The translations under genes were made by a program, and so were the position numbers. From Planctomycetota bacterium (GTDB taxonomy: Bacteria > Planctomycetota > UBA1135 > UBA2386): a stretch of DNA of 39,496 bases. A model generated the notes under the pieces. The model was not told the origin of the DNA. It saw only the letters and a program-made list of their open reading frames with translations, and did no database searches. Of the stretch, positions 16,462 to 26,734 are shown piece by piece (the stretch's first letter is position 1; every line of letters begins with the position of its first letter). The stretch is taken from NCBI GenBank assembly GCA_019636245.1, contig JAHBXX010000043.1, forward strand, positions 1 through 39,496, given 5' to 3'.

Positions 16462-18735
16462 TCAGCGGCCGCGCCGCAGCGCCCACAGCCCGGCGTAGCG
16501 TTCGCACACCGCCAACGCCAGCACCGCCAGCAGGGCGACCAGCGCCCACCGCGGCGCCGCGCTCTCGACCGTGCGCGCGAGCGCGGGCGGCACCGGCTCG
16601 GGTGCTTCGCCGACCGCTCCGCCGGTCAGCGCCGCCAGCCACTCGACGTCGCGCAGCGTCGGCGCCGGCGGCTCGACCCGAACCTCGTCGAGCCGCGGCG
16701 CCGCCGCGCGCACCGGCGCCGCCGGCAGCACCGCCTGCAGCCACTGCGCGAAACGGCCGGGGAACGCCGGCTCGGCCCGGAACTCGGCGCCCTCGGGCCC
16801 GCCGAGGTCGGCGGCGAACGCGCCGACGCGGCCGAGACCGCGGTTGCCGAAGGCGAGCAGCGGCCAACCGGCGTCGCCGGCGACCAGCAGCACCTGCGCG
16901 TCGAGCGGCGCGGTGCCGGGCACGACGCCGCCGAGCGACGGCCACGACTCGACCTGCGGCAGCAGCAGCGGCGAGTCCTCGGCCACGGCCCGCACGGCGA
17001 ACCGGGTCGGCGCGGCCGGCGGCGGTGGCGCGGGGTTGTCAGACCGCGGCGGCGGCGGCTCGGTCGGTGGCGGCTCGGGCCGGTGCGGCGGCGGGCCGTC
17101 GGCGCCGCTGTCGGCCGGCTCGCGGCCGACACGCTGCAGCGCGCGCGTGACCTCGGCGCTGACCAGCACCGGCACGAAGCTCGCGTCCTCGATCGGCAGG
17201 AACTGGCCGCCGCCGGCGCGCGTCAGCCGTTCGGCCTCGCGCTTGAACGACGGCTCGGTGCCGCTGTCGATGATCGACACCACCGACAGGGTCGTGCGCG
17301 CGTCGGTGCGCAGCCGCATCGCCTGGTCCTGCAGCGCCACCGACTCGCTGAGGTCGAACTCGCCGTCGGTGACGACGACGATGTGCTTGACCGCGGCCCG
17401 CGATGGCGCCAGCAGTTCGCTGGCGAGGCGCAGCCCGCTCAACAGGTAGGTGAACTCCGGGCCGTGCGCCAGCCGCTCGATGCCGCGCCGCACGGCGTCG
17501 ACCGCGGTCGCGTCGGTGAGCGGCAGCTCGACGCGGCCGGCGCCCTTGTTGCCGAACGTGACGACGCCGACCTGGTCGCCTTCGCCGAGCGCCGCCGCGG
17601 TGCGCCACGCGCTGGTCTTGGCGTAGCTCATCTTGGTCATGCCGTTGGCCAACGGCGAGCCCATGCTGCCCGAGCGGTCGACGACCAGCACCATCGCGAT
17701 CGCGCGCTTGTCGACCTCGATCGGATCGCGCGCCACGGGCGCCGCGCCGCCGGTGGCGCCGCTCGGCGGCCGCTCGTCGACCGGCGGCGGCGTGGGCGGC
17801 ACGGGCGTGGGATCGACCGCCGCGGCGCCGGCACCGCTGCCGGCGGCGGGATCCGTGGCCGGCAACGGCCGCAGCGGCAGCAGGGCGCGCAGCGGCGCGC
17901 CTTCGCCGCCGAAGGCCGGCGCCAGCACGAACACGCCGAGGCCGTCGATCGCCGCGGCGACGATCGCCAGCTGCTGCTCCGCCGGCAGCGACCGGCCGAG
18001 CACCAGCGCGGCGGCGTCGCGCCAATCGGCCGGCAGCTGGTCGGCCGCTTCGACGGCGAGCCCCTGGGCCTGCAGCGCCGCCGCCGCGACCCCGCTCGGA
18101 TCGAGCACGACGACGCGCGGCGCCGCCGCGACGTCGAACGAGCCACGGCCCACCAGCCGGTGGCCGGCGAACTGCACCGTGCAGACCAGCGTGTGCGGGC
18201 CCGCCGCGTCCGGTTGCCACGTGCAGGCCGCGACCCCGTGGCCGGCGAGCTCGAACGGCACGCGCGCCACGTCCGCGCCCTGGTGCTGCAGCACGAGTTC
18301 GCCGTTCGCCAGGCCGCCGAGGCCGGGCGCCTCGACCTCGAACGCCAGCGGCCGGCCGACGGCGGCCGCAGCCAGCGTGCGCACCTGCACCCGGCGCGGA
18401 TCGACCGGCAGCGGTGGCTGCGGCAGGCGCACGCTCGCCCCCAGCGGGCCGGCGCCGGGCGCGGTGCCGAGCGGCGCCTGCCAGGCCAGTTCGAGGTCGC
18501 TGGCGCGTGGCCCGGCCGCCGCTGCGGCCTGCAGCACCGCCCCTGGACCCGCCGTCGGCGCCACGGTCTGCTGCCTTGCCGCCGTCGGCGCGAACGCCAC
18601 CCAAAGCGGATCGACGGCGCCGACGGCGAAGGCGAGCACCGCCAACCAGGCCGCGAAGCGGGCCAGCCGCGGCGCCGAGGGCACGGCCAGCAGGCCGATG
18701 GCCGCGAGCAGCAGCGGCAGCGCGAGCCAGGTCAC
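16462..18735 (-). CDS. Membrane-anchored VWA-domain protein with glutamine-amidotransferase-like segment
   Basis: A protein of 757 residues. Two N-terminal hydrophobic helices (LALPLLLAAIGLLAVPSAP; FAAWLAVLAFAVGAVDPLWV) are followed by an extracytoplasmic beta-rich region. Next comes a class-I-GATase-like half (RVVVLDPSGVAAAALQAQG). The VWA domain has an intact MIDAS: DRSGS (353-357), the downstream Thr region and TDGEFD. A Pro-rich linker follows, then the second GATase-like part (AQVLLVAGDAGWPLLAFGNRGLG) and a C-terminal helix. This layout matches bacterial VWA/BatA-like membrane proteins often found in Planctomycetota. The GTG start overlaps the stop of the upstream NPCBM gene. It probably takes part in envelope sensing or assembly. 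The partner ATPase (MoxR) usually seen with such genes is not in the window. Confidence 0.88.
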   Translation of the reverse strand: MTWLALPLLLAAIGLLAVPSAPRLARFAAWLAVLAFAVGAVDPLWVAFAPTAARQQTVAPTAGPGAVLQAAAAAGPRASDLELAWQAPLGTAPGAGPLGASVRLPQPPLPVDPRRVQVRTLAAAAVGRPLAFEVEAPGLGGLANGELVLQHQGADVARVPFELAGHGVAACTWQPDAAGPHTLVCTVQFAGHRLVGRGSFDVAAAPRVVVLDPSGVAAAALQAQGLAVEAADQLPADWRDAAALVLGRSLPAEQQLAIVAAAIDGLGVFVLAPAFGGEGAPLRALLPLRPLPATDPAAGSGAGAAAVDPTPVPPTPPPVDERPPSGATGGAAPVARDPIEVDKRAIAMVLVVDRSGSMGSPLANGMTKMSYAKTSAWRTAAALGEGDQVGVVTFGNKGAGRVELPLTDATAVDAVRRGIERLAHGPEFTYLLSGLRLASELLAPSRAAVKHIVVVTDGEFDLSESVALQDQAMRLRTDARTTLSVVSIIDSGTEPSFKREAERLTRAGGGQFLPIEDASFVPVLVSAEVTRALQRVGREPADSGADGPPPHRPEPPPTEPPPPRSDNPAPPPPAAPTRFAVRAVAEDSPLLLPQVESWPSLGGVVPGTAPLDAQVLLVAGDAGWPLLAFGNRGLGRVGAFAADLGGPEGAEFRAEPAFPGRFAQWLQAVLPAAPVRAAAPRLDEVRVEPPAPTLRDVEWLAALTGGAVGEAPEPVPPALARTVESAAPRWALVALLAVLALAVCERYAGLWALRRGR

Positions 18736-19931
18736 GGCCGCCGCCCGGGCGCCGGCAGGAACACGGGCGACAGCCAGTCGACGCGGTCGCCGAGGTCGCG
18801 GCCGCGACCGCAGTCGACCTCGAGCGCCACCGTCTGTCCGGGCCGGACGGGCAGCAGGCCCGTGTCGCGCGGCGGCCCGGCGCGCAGCGCCCGCTGCTCG
18901 AACCGCACCGCACCGTCGACGAGCACCCGCACCTCGGCCTCGGCGGCGATGCCGAGCGCGGCCGACGAATCGTCGAGCCCGACCCGGGTCCAGAAGTGCT
19001 CGGCGCCCGCCGGCGCGCGGAACACCAGGCGGCTCCGGCTGTGCACGCCGAGTCCCTTGCCGTGCGTGCGGCCGGCCACCGTCAGCGGCCCGCCCAGCGC
19101 GGAACGGTCGCGGCGCCACGGATGCAGCACTTCGGCGTCGACGCCGCTCTCCGCGACCTCGATCGGCTCGAGATCGGAGAGGAAGATGCCGGCGTCGGCG
19201 AACACCAGGCAGGCGACGTCGGCTGGCCGCAGTTCGACCACTCCGCCGTCGTCGAGTTCGGCCTGCACCGCGCCAACCGACCAGCGCCGCAGCGACACGC
19301 CGAGCCGGTCGCCGGTGCGCGTCGCCAGCCAGGCGGCGGCCGCCGCCCGCCGCGGCGCCGGATCGGCGATGCGCAGCGCGACGAAGGCCGAGGGCCCGTA
19401 CCAGCGCGGCTCCGCGCTGCCGTCGGCGGTGAACGCGAGGCCGCGGTCGCCGCAGCGGTGCAGGGCCCCCGCGGCGATGTCGAAGCCGACCGCGGCGCGC
19501 AGGAACAGCGCCTCGCCGACGCCTTCGGGCAGCCGCAGGCGCAGCGGCTCGCGCACCGCGGCGGCGGCGATCGCCGCCAGCCGTTCGATCGGCAGCTCGA
19601 TCCGGCCGAACACCGGCGATTGCAGTTCGATGCGGTCGCCGGCGGCATCGCCGCCGACGATCGCGCCGTGCACGACGTCGCCGTCGGCGAACCAGGCGGC
19701 GGGCAGATCGACCGGCTGCACCGGCGCGCCGTGGACCGCCAGCAGGTCGGCCGCGGCGAGCCGCCGCGGAGCGCCCTCGACCTGCACCTCGAAGCCCTGC
19801 TGCCGGTCGCCGGCCAGGGCGCTCGCCGCGAGGACCCGGCCGTCGCGCAGCGCCACTTCGAACGGGGCCTGGGCACGGAGGGTCGCCGGCAACAGCGCGG
19901 TGAGGCCGGTCAGGGCCATCGCCGGGACCAT
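18732..19931 (-). CDS. Secreted NPCBM-domain protein
   Basis: A protein of 399 residues from ATG 19931; a second ATG lies four codons on. The signal peptide MALTGLTALLPATLRAQA starts the mature chain FEVALRDGRVLAAS. The N-terminal half is beta-rich with repeated hydrophobic strands (DVVHGAIVGGDAAGDRIELQ). The C-terminal part (about 285-395) is an NPCBM/NEW2-type carbohydrate-binding domain: GRTHGKGLGVHSRSRLVF, HFWTRVGLDDSS, then VRVLVDGAVRFE. Such modules bind glycans on secreted proteins. It is translationally coupled (GTGA) to the VWA membrane protein, so the two likely act together at the cell surface. Upstream sequence up to 20039 is open but lacks protein character and contains a duplicated 13-bp DNA motif, so I reject the longer start. 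Confidence 0.85.
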   Translation of the reverse strand: MVPAMALTGLTALLPATLRAQAPFEVALRDGRVLAASALAGDRQQGFEVQVEGAPRRLAAADLLAVHGAPVQPVDLPAAWFADGDVVHGAIVGGDAAGDRIELQSPVFGRIELPIERLAAIAAAAVREPLRLRLPEGVGEALFLRAAVGFDIAAGALHRCGDRGLAFTADGSAEPRWYGPSAFVALRIADPAPRRAAAAAWLATRTGDRLGVSLRRWSVGAVQAELDDGGVVELRPADVACLVFADAGIFLSDLEPIEVAESGVDAEVLHPWRRDRSALGGPLTVAGRTHGKGLGVHSRSRLVFRAPAGAEHFWTRVGLDDSSAALGIAAEAEVRVLVDGAVRFEQRALRAGPPRDTGLLPVRPGQTVALEVDCGRGRDLGDRVDWLSPVFLPAPGRRP

Positions 19932-19985
19932 GCCAGAATGGCGCCTGCCTCGGAAACCAGGGTTGGCATCCCTGCCAGAATGGCG
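19931..19985. repeat. Two identical 13-bp dyad sites 42 bp apart
   Basis: TGCCAGAATGGCG occurs at 19931-19943 and again at 19973-19985. Each copy contains the inverted repeat GCCA-GAA-TGGC. The first copy touches the NPCBM start codon. The 42-bp spacing equals four helical turns, which is typical of paired operator sites. Another dyad, CAGGG-N7-CCCTG, lies between them. Confidence 0.5.
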
Positions 19986-20242
19986 TGGCGAGCAACCGGC
20001 GCGAGTCGACCCAGGCCGCTGCATGCAGTTCCTAATCATCTTCTTTGCATTCGGTTACGTCGCCCGACCACCGACTGGCGACGTCCGCGCCCGGTCGGCA
20101 CCACAGTTGCTTTGCCGCGCGCCCAAGCGCCGGACCGCCCGCCTTGCCGCGGGTGCGACCGGCAGACCGGACCGCCCGCGCGGGCAGTCCGAGTCGGCAC
20201 CCTACCACCACGAAAGTATCCAGGATTCCCCCCGAGGTTGTG
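19932..20242. promoter_or_regulatory. Divergent promoter region of the NPCBM gene and groEL1
   Basis: These 311 bp separate two divergent genes and hold no gene. An AT-rich patch at 20024-20058 (TTCCTAATCATCTTCTTTGC) stands out in the GC-rich window and is the likely promoter core. A CTGCATGCAG palindrome lies at 20019-20028. I looked for the HrcA-binding CIRCE element (TTAGCACTC-N9-GAGTGCTAA) and saw none. A GAGG Shine-Dalgarno precedes the groEL1 ATG. Confidence 0.45.
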
Positions 20243-21865
<1,623 letters not shown>

Positions 21866-21918
21866 CCCCGATCCCCATTCGCACACCCAACCCCACATCC
21901 ATCCGGAGTAGAAGAATC

Positions 21919-22212
21919 ATGGCATCCCTGCGACCCCTGGACGACCGCGTCGTGCTGAAGGTGCTCGACGCCGAGGAGAAGACCGCCGGCGGCATCCTGC
22001 TGCCCGACACCGCCAAGGAGAAGCCGCAGCGCGGCAAGGTGACCGCGGTCGGCAACGGCCGTCTCGGCAAGGACGGCAAGCGCCTCCAGCTCGACGTCAA
22101 GAAGGGCGACGTGGTGCTGTTCGGCAAGTACGCCGGCAGCGACGTCAAGGTCGACGGCGAGGACTACAAGATCCTGCGCGAGAACGAGATCCTGGCCAAG
22201 GTGGAGGGCTGA
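21919..22212 (+). CDS. groES: 10-kDa co-chaperonin GroES
   Basis: A protein of 97 residues, the expected length. It starts MASLRPLDDRVVLKVLDAEE and contains the mobile-loop TAGGILLPDTAKEKPQRGKV, then the barrel core ending KILRENEILAKVEG. GroES caps the GroEL cylinder. The ATG at 21919 has a GGAG Shine-Dalgarno about 12 bp upstream. It lies between two groEL genes, with only 4 bp to groEL2. The reading frame is open far upstream, but that is a shadow of groEL1. Confidence 0.97.
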   Translation: MASLRPLDDRVVLKVLDAEEKTAGGILLPDTAKEKPQRGKVTAVGNGRLGKDGKRLQLDVKKGDVVLFGKYAGSDVKVDGEDYKILRENEILAKVEG

Positions 22213-22216
22213 ACCG

Positions 22217-23827
<1,611 letters not shown>

Positions 23828-23863
23828 GGTGATGGCTCCGGCCCGGGCCGCCGGGCATGAGTC

Positions 23864-23901
23864 GGCGGGGATGGCCGGCCGATAGGGCCACCATCCCCGC
23901 C
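23864..23901 (+). terminator. Hairpin after groEL2
   Basis: GGCGGGGATGG (23864-23874) pairs perfectly with CCATCCCCGCC (23891-23901) around a 16-nt loop. It lies 36 bp after the groEL2 stop and before dnaJ. Only a short CTT follows, so it may be a weak terminator or an RNA-stability/attenuation element separating the groE and dnaJ parts. Confidence 0.5.
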
Positions 23902-23927
23902 TTGGCATCGGCAGTTCCGTTCCCGAG

Positions 23928-25070
23928 ATGGCCCAGAAGCGCGACTACTACGAGGTGCTCGGCGTCGAACGTTCGGCCGACGACGACGCGATCAAGCGCG
24001 CCTACCGCAAGTTGGCGCTCGAGAACCACCCCGACCGCAATCCCGGCAACGCCGAGGCCGAACGCCGCTTCAAGGAGGCCGCCGAAGCCTACGCCGTGCT
24101 CAGCGACGCCGAGAAGCGGCGCCGCTACGACCAGTTCGGCCACGCCGGCGTCGACGGCGGCCAGGGCGGCGGCTTCGCCTCGGCCGAGGACGTGTTCGCC
24201 GCCTTCGGGGACCTGTTCGGCGGCGGCGGCGGCGGTTTCTTCGAGCAGTTCTTCGGCGGCAGCGGCGGCGCGCGACGCGGCCGCGGCCGGCGCGGCGCCA
24301 GCCTCAAGGTCGACCTCGAGCTGACGCTCGAGGAGGTCGCGACCGGGGTCAAGAAGACGTTCGAACTCAAGCGCGCCGAGCGCTGCGAGCAATGCGGCGG
24401 CGCCGGCAACAAGCCCGGCAGCAAGAAGAGCCGCTGCGCCACCTGCGGCGGCCACGGCCAGGTCGTGCGCTCGCAGGGCTTCTTCCAGCTGCGCCAGACC
24501 TGCCCGACGTGCCACGGCCAGGGCGAGCGCATCGACGACCCGTGCCCCCGCTGCCACGGCCGCGGCGCCGTGCCGAAGGAGGCGCCGATCACCATCACGA
24601 TCCCGGCCGGCATCGAGTCCGGGCACACGGAGCGCATCCCCGGTCACGGCGAGCCCGGCGAGGGCGGCGGTCCGCCCGGCGACCTCGTCGTCGTGCTGCA
24701 CGTCAAGGAGCACGACGTGTTCACCCGCTTCGGCGACGATCTGCTGATGCAGTCGCGGGTGTCCTTCCGCCAGGCGGTCATGGGCGACGAGATCGACATC
24801 CCGACGATCACCGGCGAGACCGTGGCGATGAGGATCCCGCCGGGCACCCAGCCAGGCGAGAAGCTGCGGGTGCGCAACCACGGGCTGCCACGCGCCGACG
24901 GCTATGGCCGCGGCAATCTCGTCGTACAGGTGCAGGTCGACGTGCCCCGCAAACTGTCCGCCGAGCAGGAAGACCTCCTGCGCCGCTTCGACGAGCTCGA
25001 CGGCGGCCGCAAGGGCAAGAAGAACGGCAGGAAGACGATCTTCGAGAAGGTCAAGGACATCTTCTCCTGA
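23928..25070 (+). CDS. dnaJ: Chaperone protein DnaJ (type I Hsp40)
   Basis: A protein of 380 residues with all type I domains. The J domain carries HPD at 34-36, and a Gly/Phe region (GGGGGFFEQFFGG) follows. The zinc-binding domain has four CxxCxGxG repeats: CEQCGGAG, CATCGGHG, CPTCHGQG, CPRCHGRG. The C-terminal substrate-binding domains include VSFRQAVMGDEIDIPT. It stimulates DnaK ATPase and delivers unfolded proteins. dnaK itself is not in the window. It is followed after 42 bp by grpE, the nucleotide-exchange factor for the same cycle. The C-terminus is Lys-rich. Confidence 0.97.
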   Translation: MAQKRDYYEVLGVERSADDDAIKRAYRKLALENHPDRNPGNAEAERRFKEAAEAYAVLSDAEKRRRYDQFGHAGVDGGQGGGFASAEDVFAAFGDLFGGGGGGFFEQFFGGSGGARRGRGRRGASLKVDLELTLEEVATGVKKTFELKRAERCEQCGGAGNKPGSKKSRCATCGGHGQVVRSQGFFQLRQTCPTCHGQGERIDDPCPRCHGRGAVPKEAPITITIPAGIESGHTERIPGHGEPGEGGGPPGDLVVVLHVKEHDVFTRFGDDLLMQSRVSFRQAVMGDEIDIPTITGETVAMRIPPGTQPGEKLRVRNHGLPRADGYGRGNLVVQVQVDVPRKLSAEQEDLLRRFDELDGGRKGKKNGRKTIFEKVKDIFS

Positions 25071-25112
25071 TCGGACGGACCCAACCTCCCCACCACCGAC
25101 CGGAACGCAGTC

Positions 25113-25676
25113 GTGAACGAGACCAACGAACCAACCGACGAGGCCGAGACCGGCTCGCCCCAGGGCGAACGGCTGGTCGAGATCCCGGCGCACGAGCAGG
25201 AGGTCGCCCGCCTCAAGGAGGAACGCGACAACCTCGAGCAGCAGCTGCAGCGCACGCTCGCCGACACGGCGAACATGCGCCGGCGGCAGAAGCAGGAGAT
25301 GGACGACAACCGGCGGCGCGTGCTCGAGGGGCTGACCCAGGAGCTGCTGCCGGTGCTCGACACGTTCACGATGGCGCTCGCCGCCGCCGACCAGGACACG
25401 ACCGACCCGAAGGTCCTGATCGACGGCGTACGGCTCGTCCGCACGATGCTGTCGGGCGTGCTCGAACACCACGGCCTGGTCGAGATCCCCGCGCAGGGCC
25501 TGCCGTTCGATCCGCTGCGGCACGAAGCCGTCGCCGTCGAGGCGGCCGCCGGCACGCCGGAAGGCCAGGTCGTGCGTGTGCTGCAGACCGGCTACCTGCT
25601 CGGCGACCGCGTCGTGCGCCACAGCCGCGTCGTCGTCGCCGGTCCCGACCCGTCGAGATCCGCCAAGGAGAAGTGA
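25113..25676 (+). CDS. grpE: Nucleotide exchange factor GrpE
   Basis: A protein of 187 residues beginning at GTG 25113. An acidic N-terminus leads into a long coiled coil (EQEVARLKEERDNLEQQLQR). Next is TANMRRRQKQEMDD, the family's conserved LADxxNxRRR-type helix. The beta domain contains LPFDPLRHEAV, close to the P-x-x-HEAV signature, and ends VVRVLQTGYLLGDRVVRHSRVVV. GrpE releases ADP from DnaK. Its TGA overlaps a GTG two codons upstream of the FmdB-like start. The dnaJ-then-grpE order without dnaK is somewhat unusual. Confidence 0.96.
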   Translation: MNETNEPTDEAETGSPQGERLVEIPAHEQEVARLKEERDNLEQQLQRTLADTANMRRRQKQEMDDNRRRVLEGLTQELLPVLDTFTMALAAADQDTTDPKVLIDGVRLVRTMLSGVLEHHGLVEIPAQGLPFDPLRHEAVAVEAAAGTPEGQVVRVLQTGYLLGDRVVRHSRVVVAGPDPSRSAKEK

Positions 25677-25678
25677 TC

Positions 25679-25978
25679 GTGCCCACCTACGACTACCTGT
25701 GCTCGGCCTGCGGCCACCGCTTCGAGGAGTTCCAGGCCATGTCGGCGAAGCCGCTGCGCAAGTGCCCCGAGTGCCAGAAGGCCGCGCTCGAACGGCTGAT
25801 CGGCGCCGGCGCCGGCGTGATCTTCAAGGGCTCCGGCTTCTACCAGACCGACTACCGCGGCAGCGGCTACGCCAGCGACGCGAAGAAGGACGCGGGCGGC
25901 GGCTGCACCCCGACCTGCGGCACCGACGCGGCGCCCGCCGGCTGCAAGATGGCGAAGAAGGACGACGGCAAGGCGTAG
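25679..25978 (+). CDS. FmdB-family zinc-ribbon regulatory protein
   Basis: A protein of 99 residues starting V/M-PTYDYLCSACGHRFEEFQ. CSAC and CPEC form the putative zinc ribbon, and FKGSGFYQTDYRGSGY is the diagnostic FmdB/CxxC_CXXC_SSSS block. The tail has extra Cys (GGGCTPTCGTD) and is Lys-rich. The family is annotated as regulatory from a methylotroph formamidase operon, but its true role is poorly known. The GTG at 25679 matches the family's MPxY start; a GTG at 25673 overlaps the grpE stop. The gene ends the chaperone block and may be translated with grpE. Confidence 0.9.
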   Translation: MPTYDYLCSACGHRFEEFQAMSAKPLRKCPECQKAALERLIGAGAGVIFKGSGFYQTDYRGSGYASDAKKDAGGGCTPTCGTDAAPAGCKMAKKDDGKA

Positions 25979-26031
25979 CGACGGCGAAGCCCCCCGGCGT
26001 CCGCGGCGAAGGACCGCCGGTGCCGCGCCGC

Positions 26032-26697
26032 TCAGTCGGCCCGCACCGCGTCGGGATTCCAGGTCGCGATGCGCACGCCGTTCTGGAACACGTCGAGCGC
26101 GCCGAGGCCGCCATGCGGCACCTGCACCGACAGGCAACGCGACAGCCGCATGCCCAGCATCGCCGCGGCGAAGCCGGCCAGCAGCGAACCCGGCAGCACG
26201 ACGGCGAGCGCCTTGCCGGCCGCGCCGGGCATGGTCGCGGTCCACCACGCCAGCACGCGCTCGACCCCGTCGCCGAGGCTCTCCCCGTCGGGCGCCCTGG
26301 CCTCGCCGAACTCGGCGAAGAACGTCCGCACGGCGCCGTCCTCGTCGCGCATCACGTCGCTCCAGGGCCGCCCCTGCCAGCGCCCCATGTGCTGGTCGCG
26401 CAGCCGTTCGTCGGCGAGCGCCTCCTGCCCGCGCGCCTCCGCCAGCGCGCGCGCCGGCCCGAGGCACTGCGGCTGCGGGCTCGTGTGCACCGCGGCGAGG
26501 GCGACCGGCTGCAGCAGTTCCAGCCAGCGCAGCACCTGCGCCCGGCCGCGGCGGCTGAGCTCGGCCGGGCCGGAGCCCACCGCGCACTCGGCGTGCGTCC
26601 GGTCGAGTTCGGGATGGCGCAGCAACCAGAGCCGGCAGAAGTCGGTCGGTTCGGGGATCACCAGGCCATCTTCGCGCTCGCCGGCCCAGGCTTCCAC
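26032..26697 (-). CDS. Histidine-phosphatase superfamily protein with degraded active site
   Basis: A protein of 221 residues from GTG 26697 (a GTG at 26661 is an alternative). LWLLRHPE (His28) matches the RHG motif of the phosphoglycerate-mutase/SixA superfamily, and ELSRRGRAQVLRWLELL follows as in the family. Other catalytic positions have changed. The SPLxRAxxTA motif reads TSPQPQCLGPARAL with no matching Arg. The acidic xLxExxxGxWEG motif reads LRDQHMGRWQG. The late VVSHG reads AVVLPGS, losing the second His. It may be a pseudo-enzyme or bind phosphate without the usual chemistry. The start lies only 37 bp from that of the KaiC-like gene on the other strand, so the two promoters must overlap. 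Confidence 0.82.
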   Translation of the reverse strand: MEAWAGEREDGLVIPEPTDFCRLWLLRHPELDRTHAECAVGSGPAELSRRGRAQVLRWLELLQPVALAAVHTSPQPQCLGPARALAEARGQEALADERLRDQHMGRWQGRPWSDVMRDEDGAVRTFFAEFGEARAPDGESLGDGVERVLAWWTATMPGAAGKALAVVLPGSLLAGFAAAMLGMRLSRCLSVQVPHGGLGALDVFQNGVRIATWNPDAVRAD

Positions 26698-26722
26698 CGT
26701 GGCCAGGCGCGCAGCCGGGCAG

Positions 26723-26728
26723 TACCGT
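26723..26728 (+). promoter_or_regulatory. Candidate -10 element (TACCGT) of the KaiC-like gene
   Basis: AGTACCGT ends 6 bp before the GTG at 26735, the same spacing as the box before the gene at 7378. It would give a leaderless transcript. No Shine-Dalgarno or -35 element is visible. Confidence 0.3.
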
Positions 26729-26734
26729 GCCGCG

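Noticed and set aside
20045..20242. Upstream extension of groEL1
   Set aside because: The open frame continues upstream but has no GroEL-like sequence; the ATG at 20243 with its GAGG site starts the conserved protein.
19932..20242. CIRCE/HrcA operator for the groE genes
   Set aside because: Neither TTAGCACTC nor its partner half is visible in the gap.
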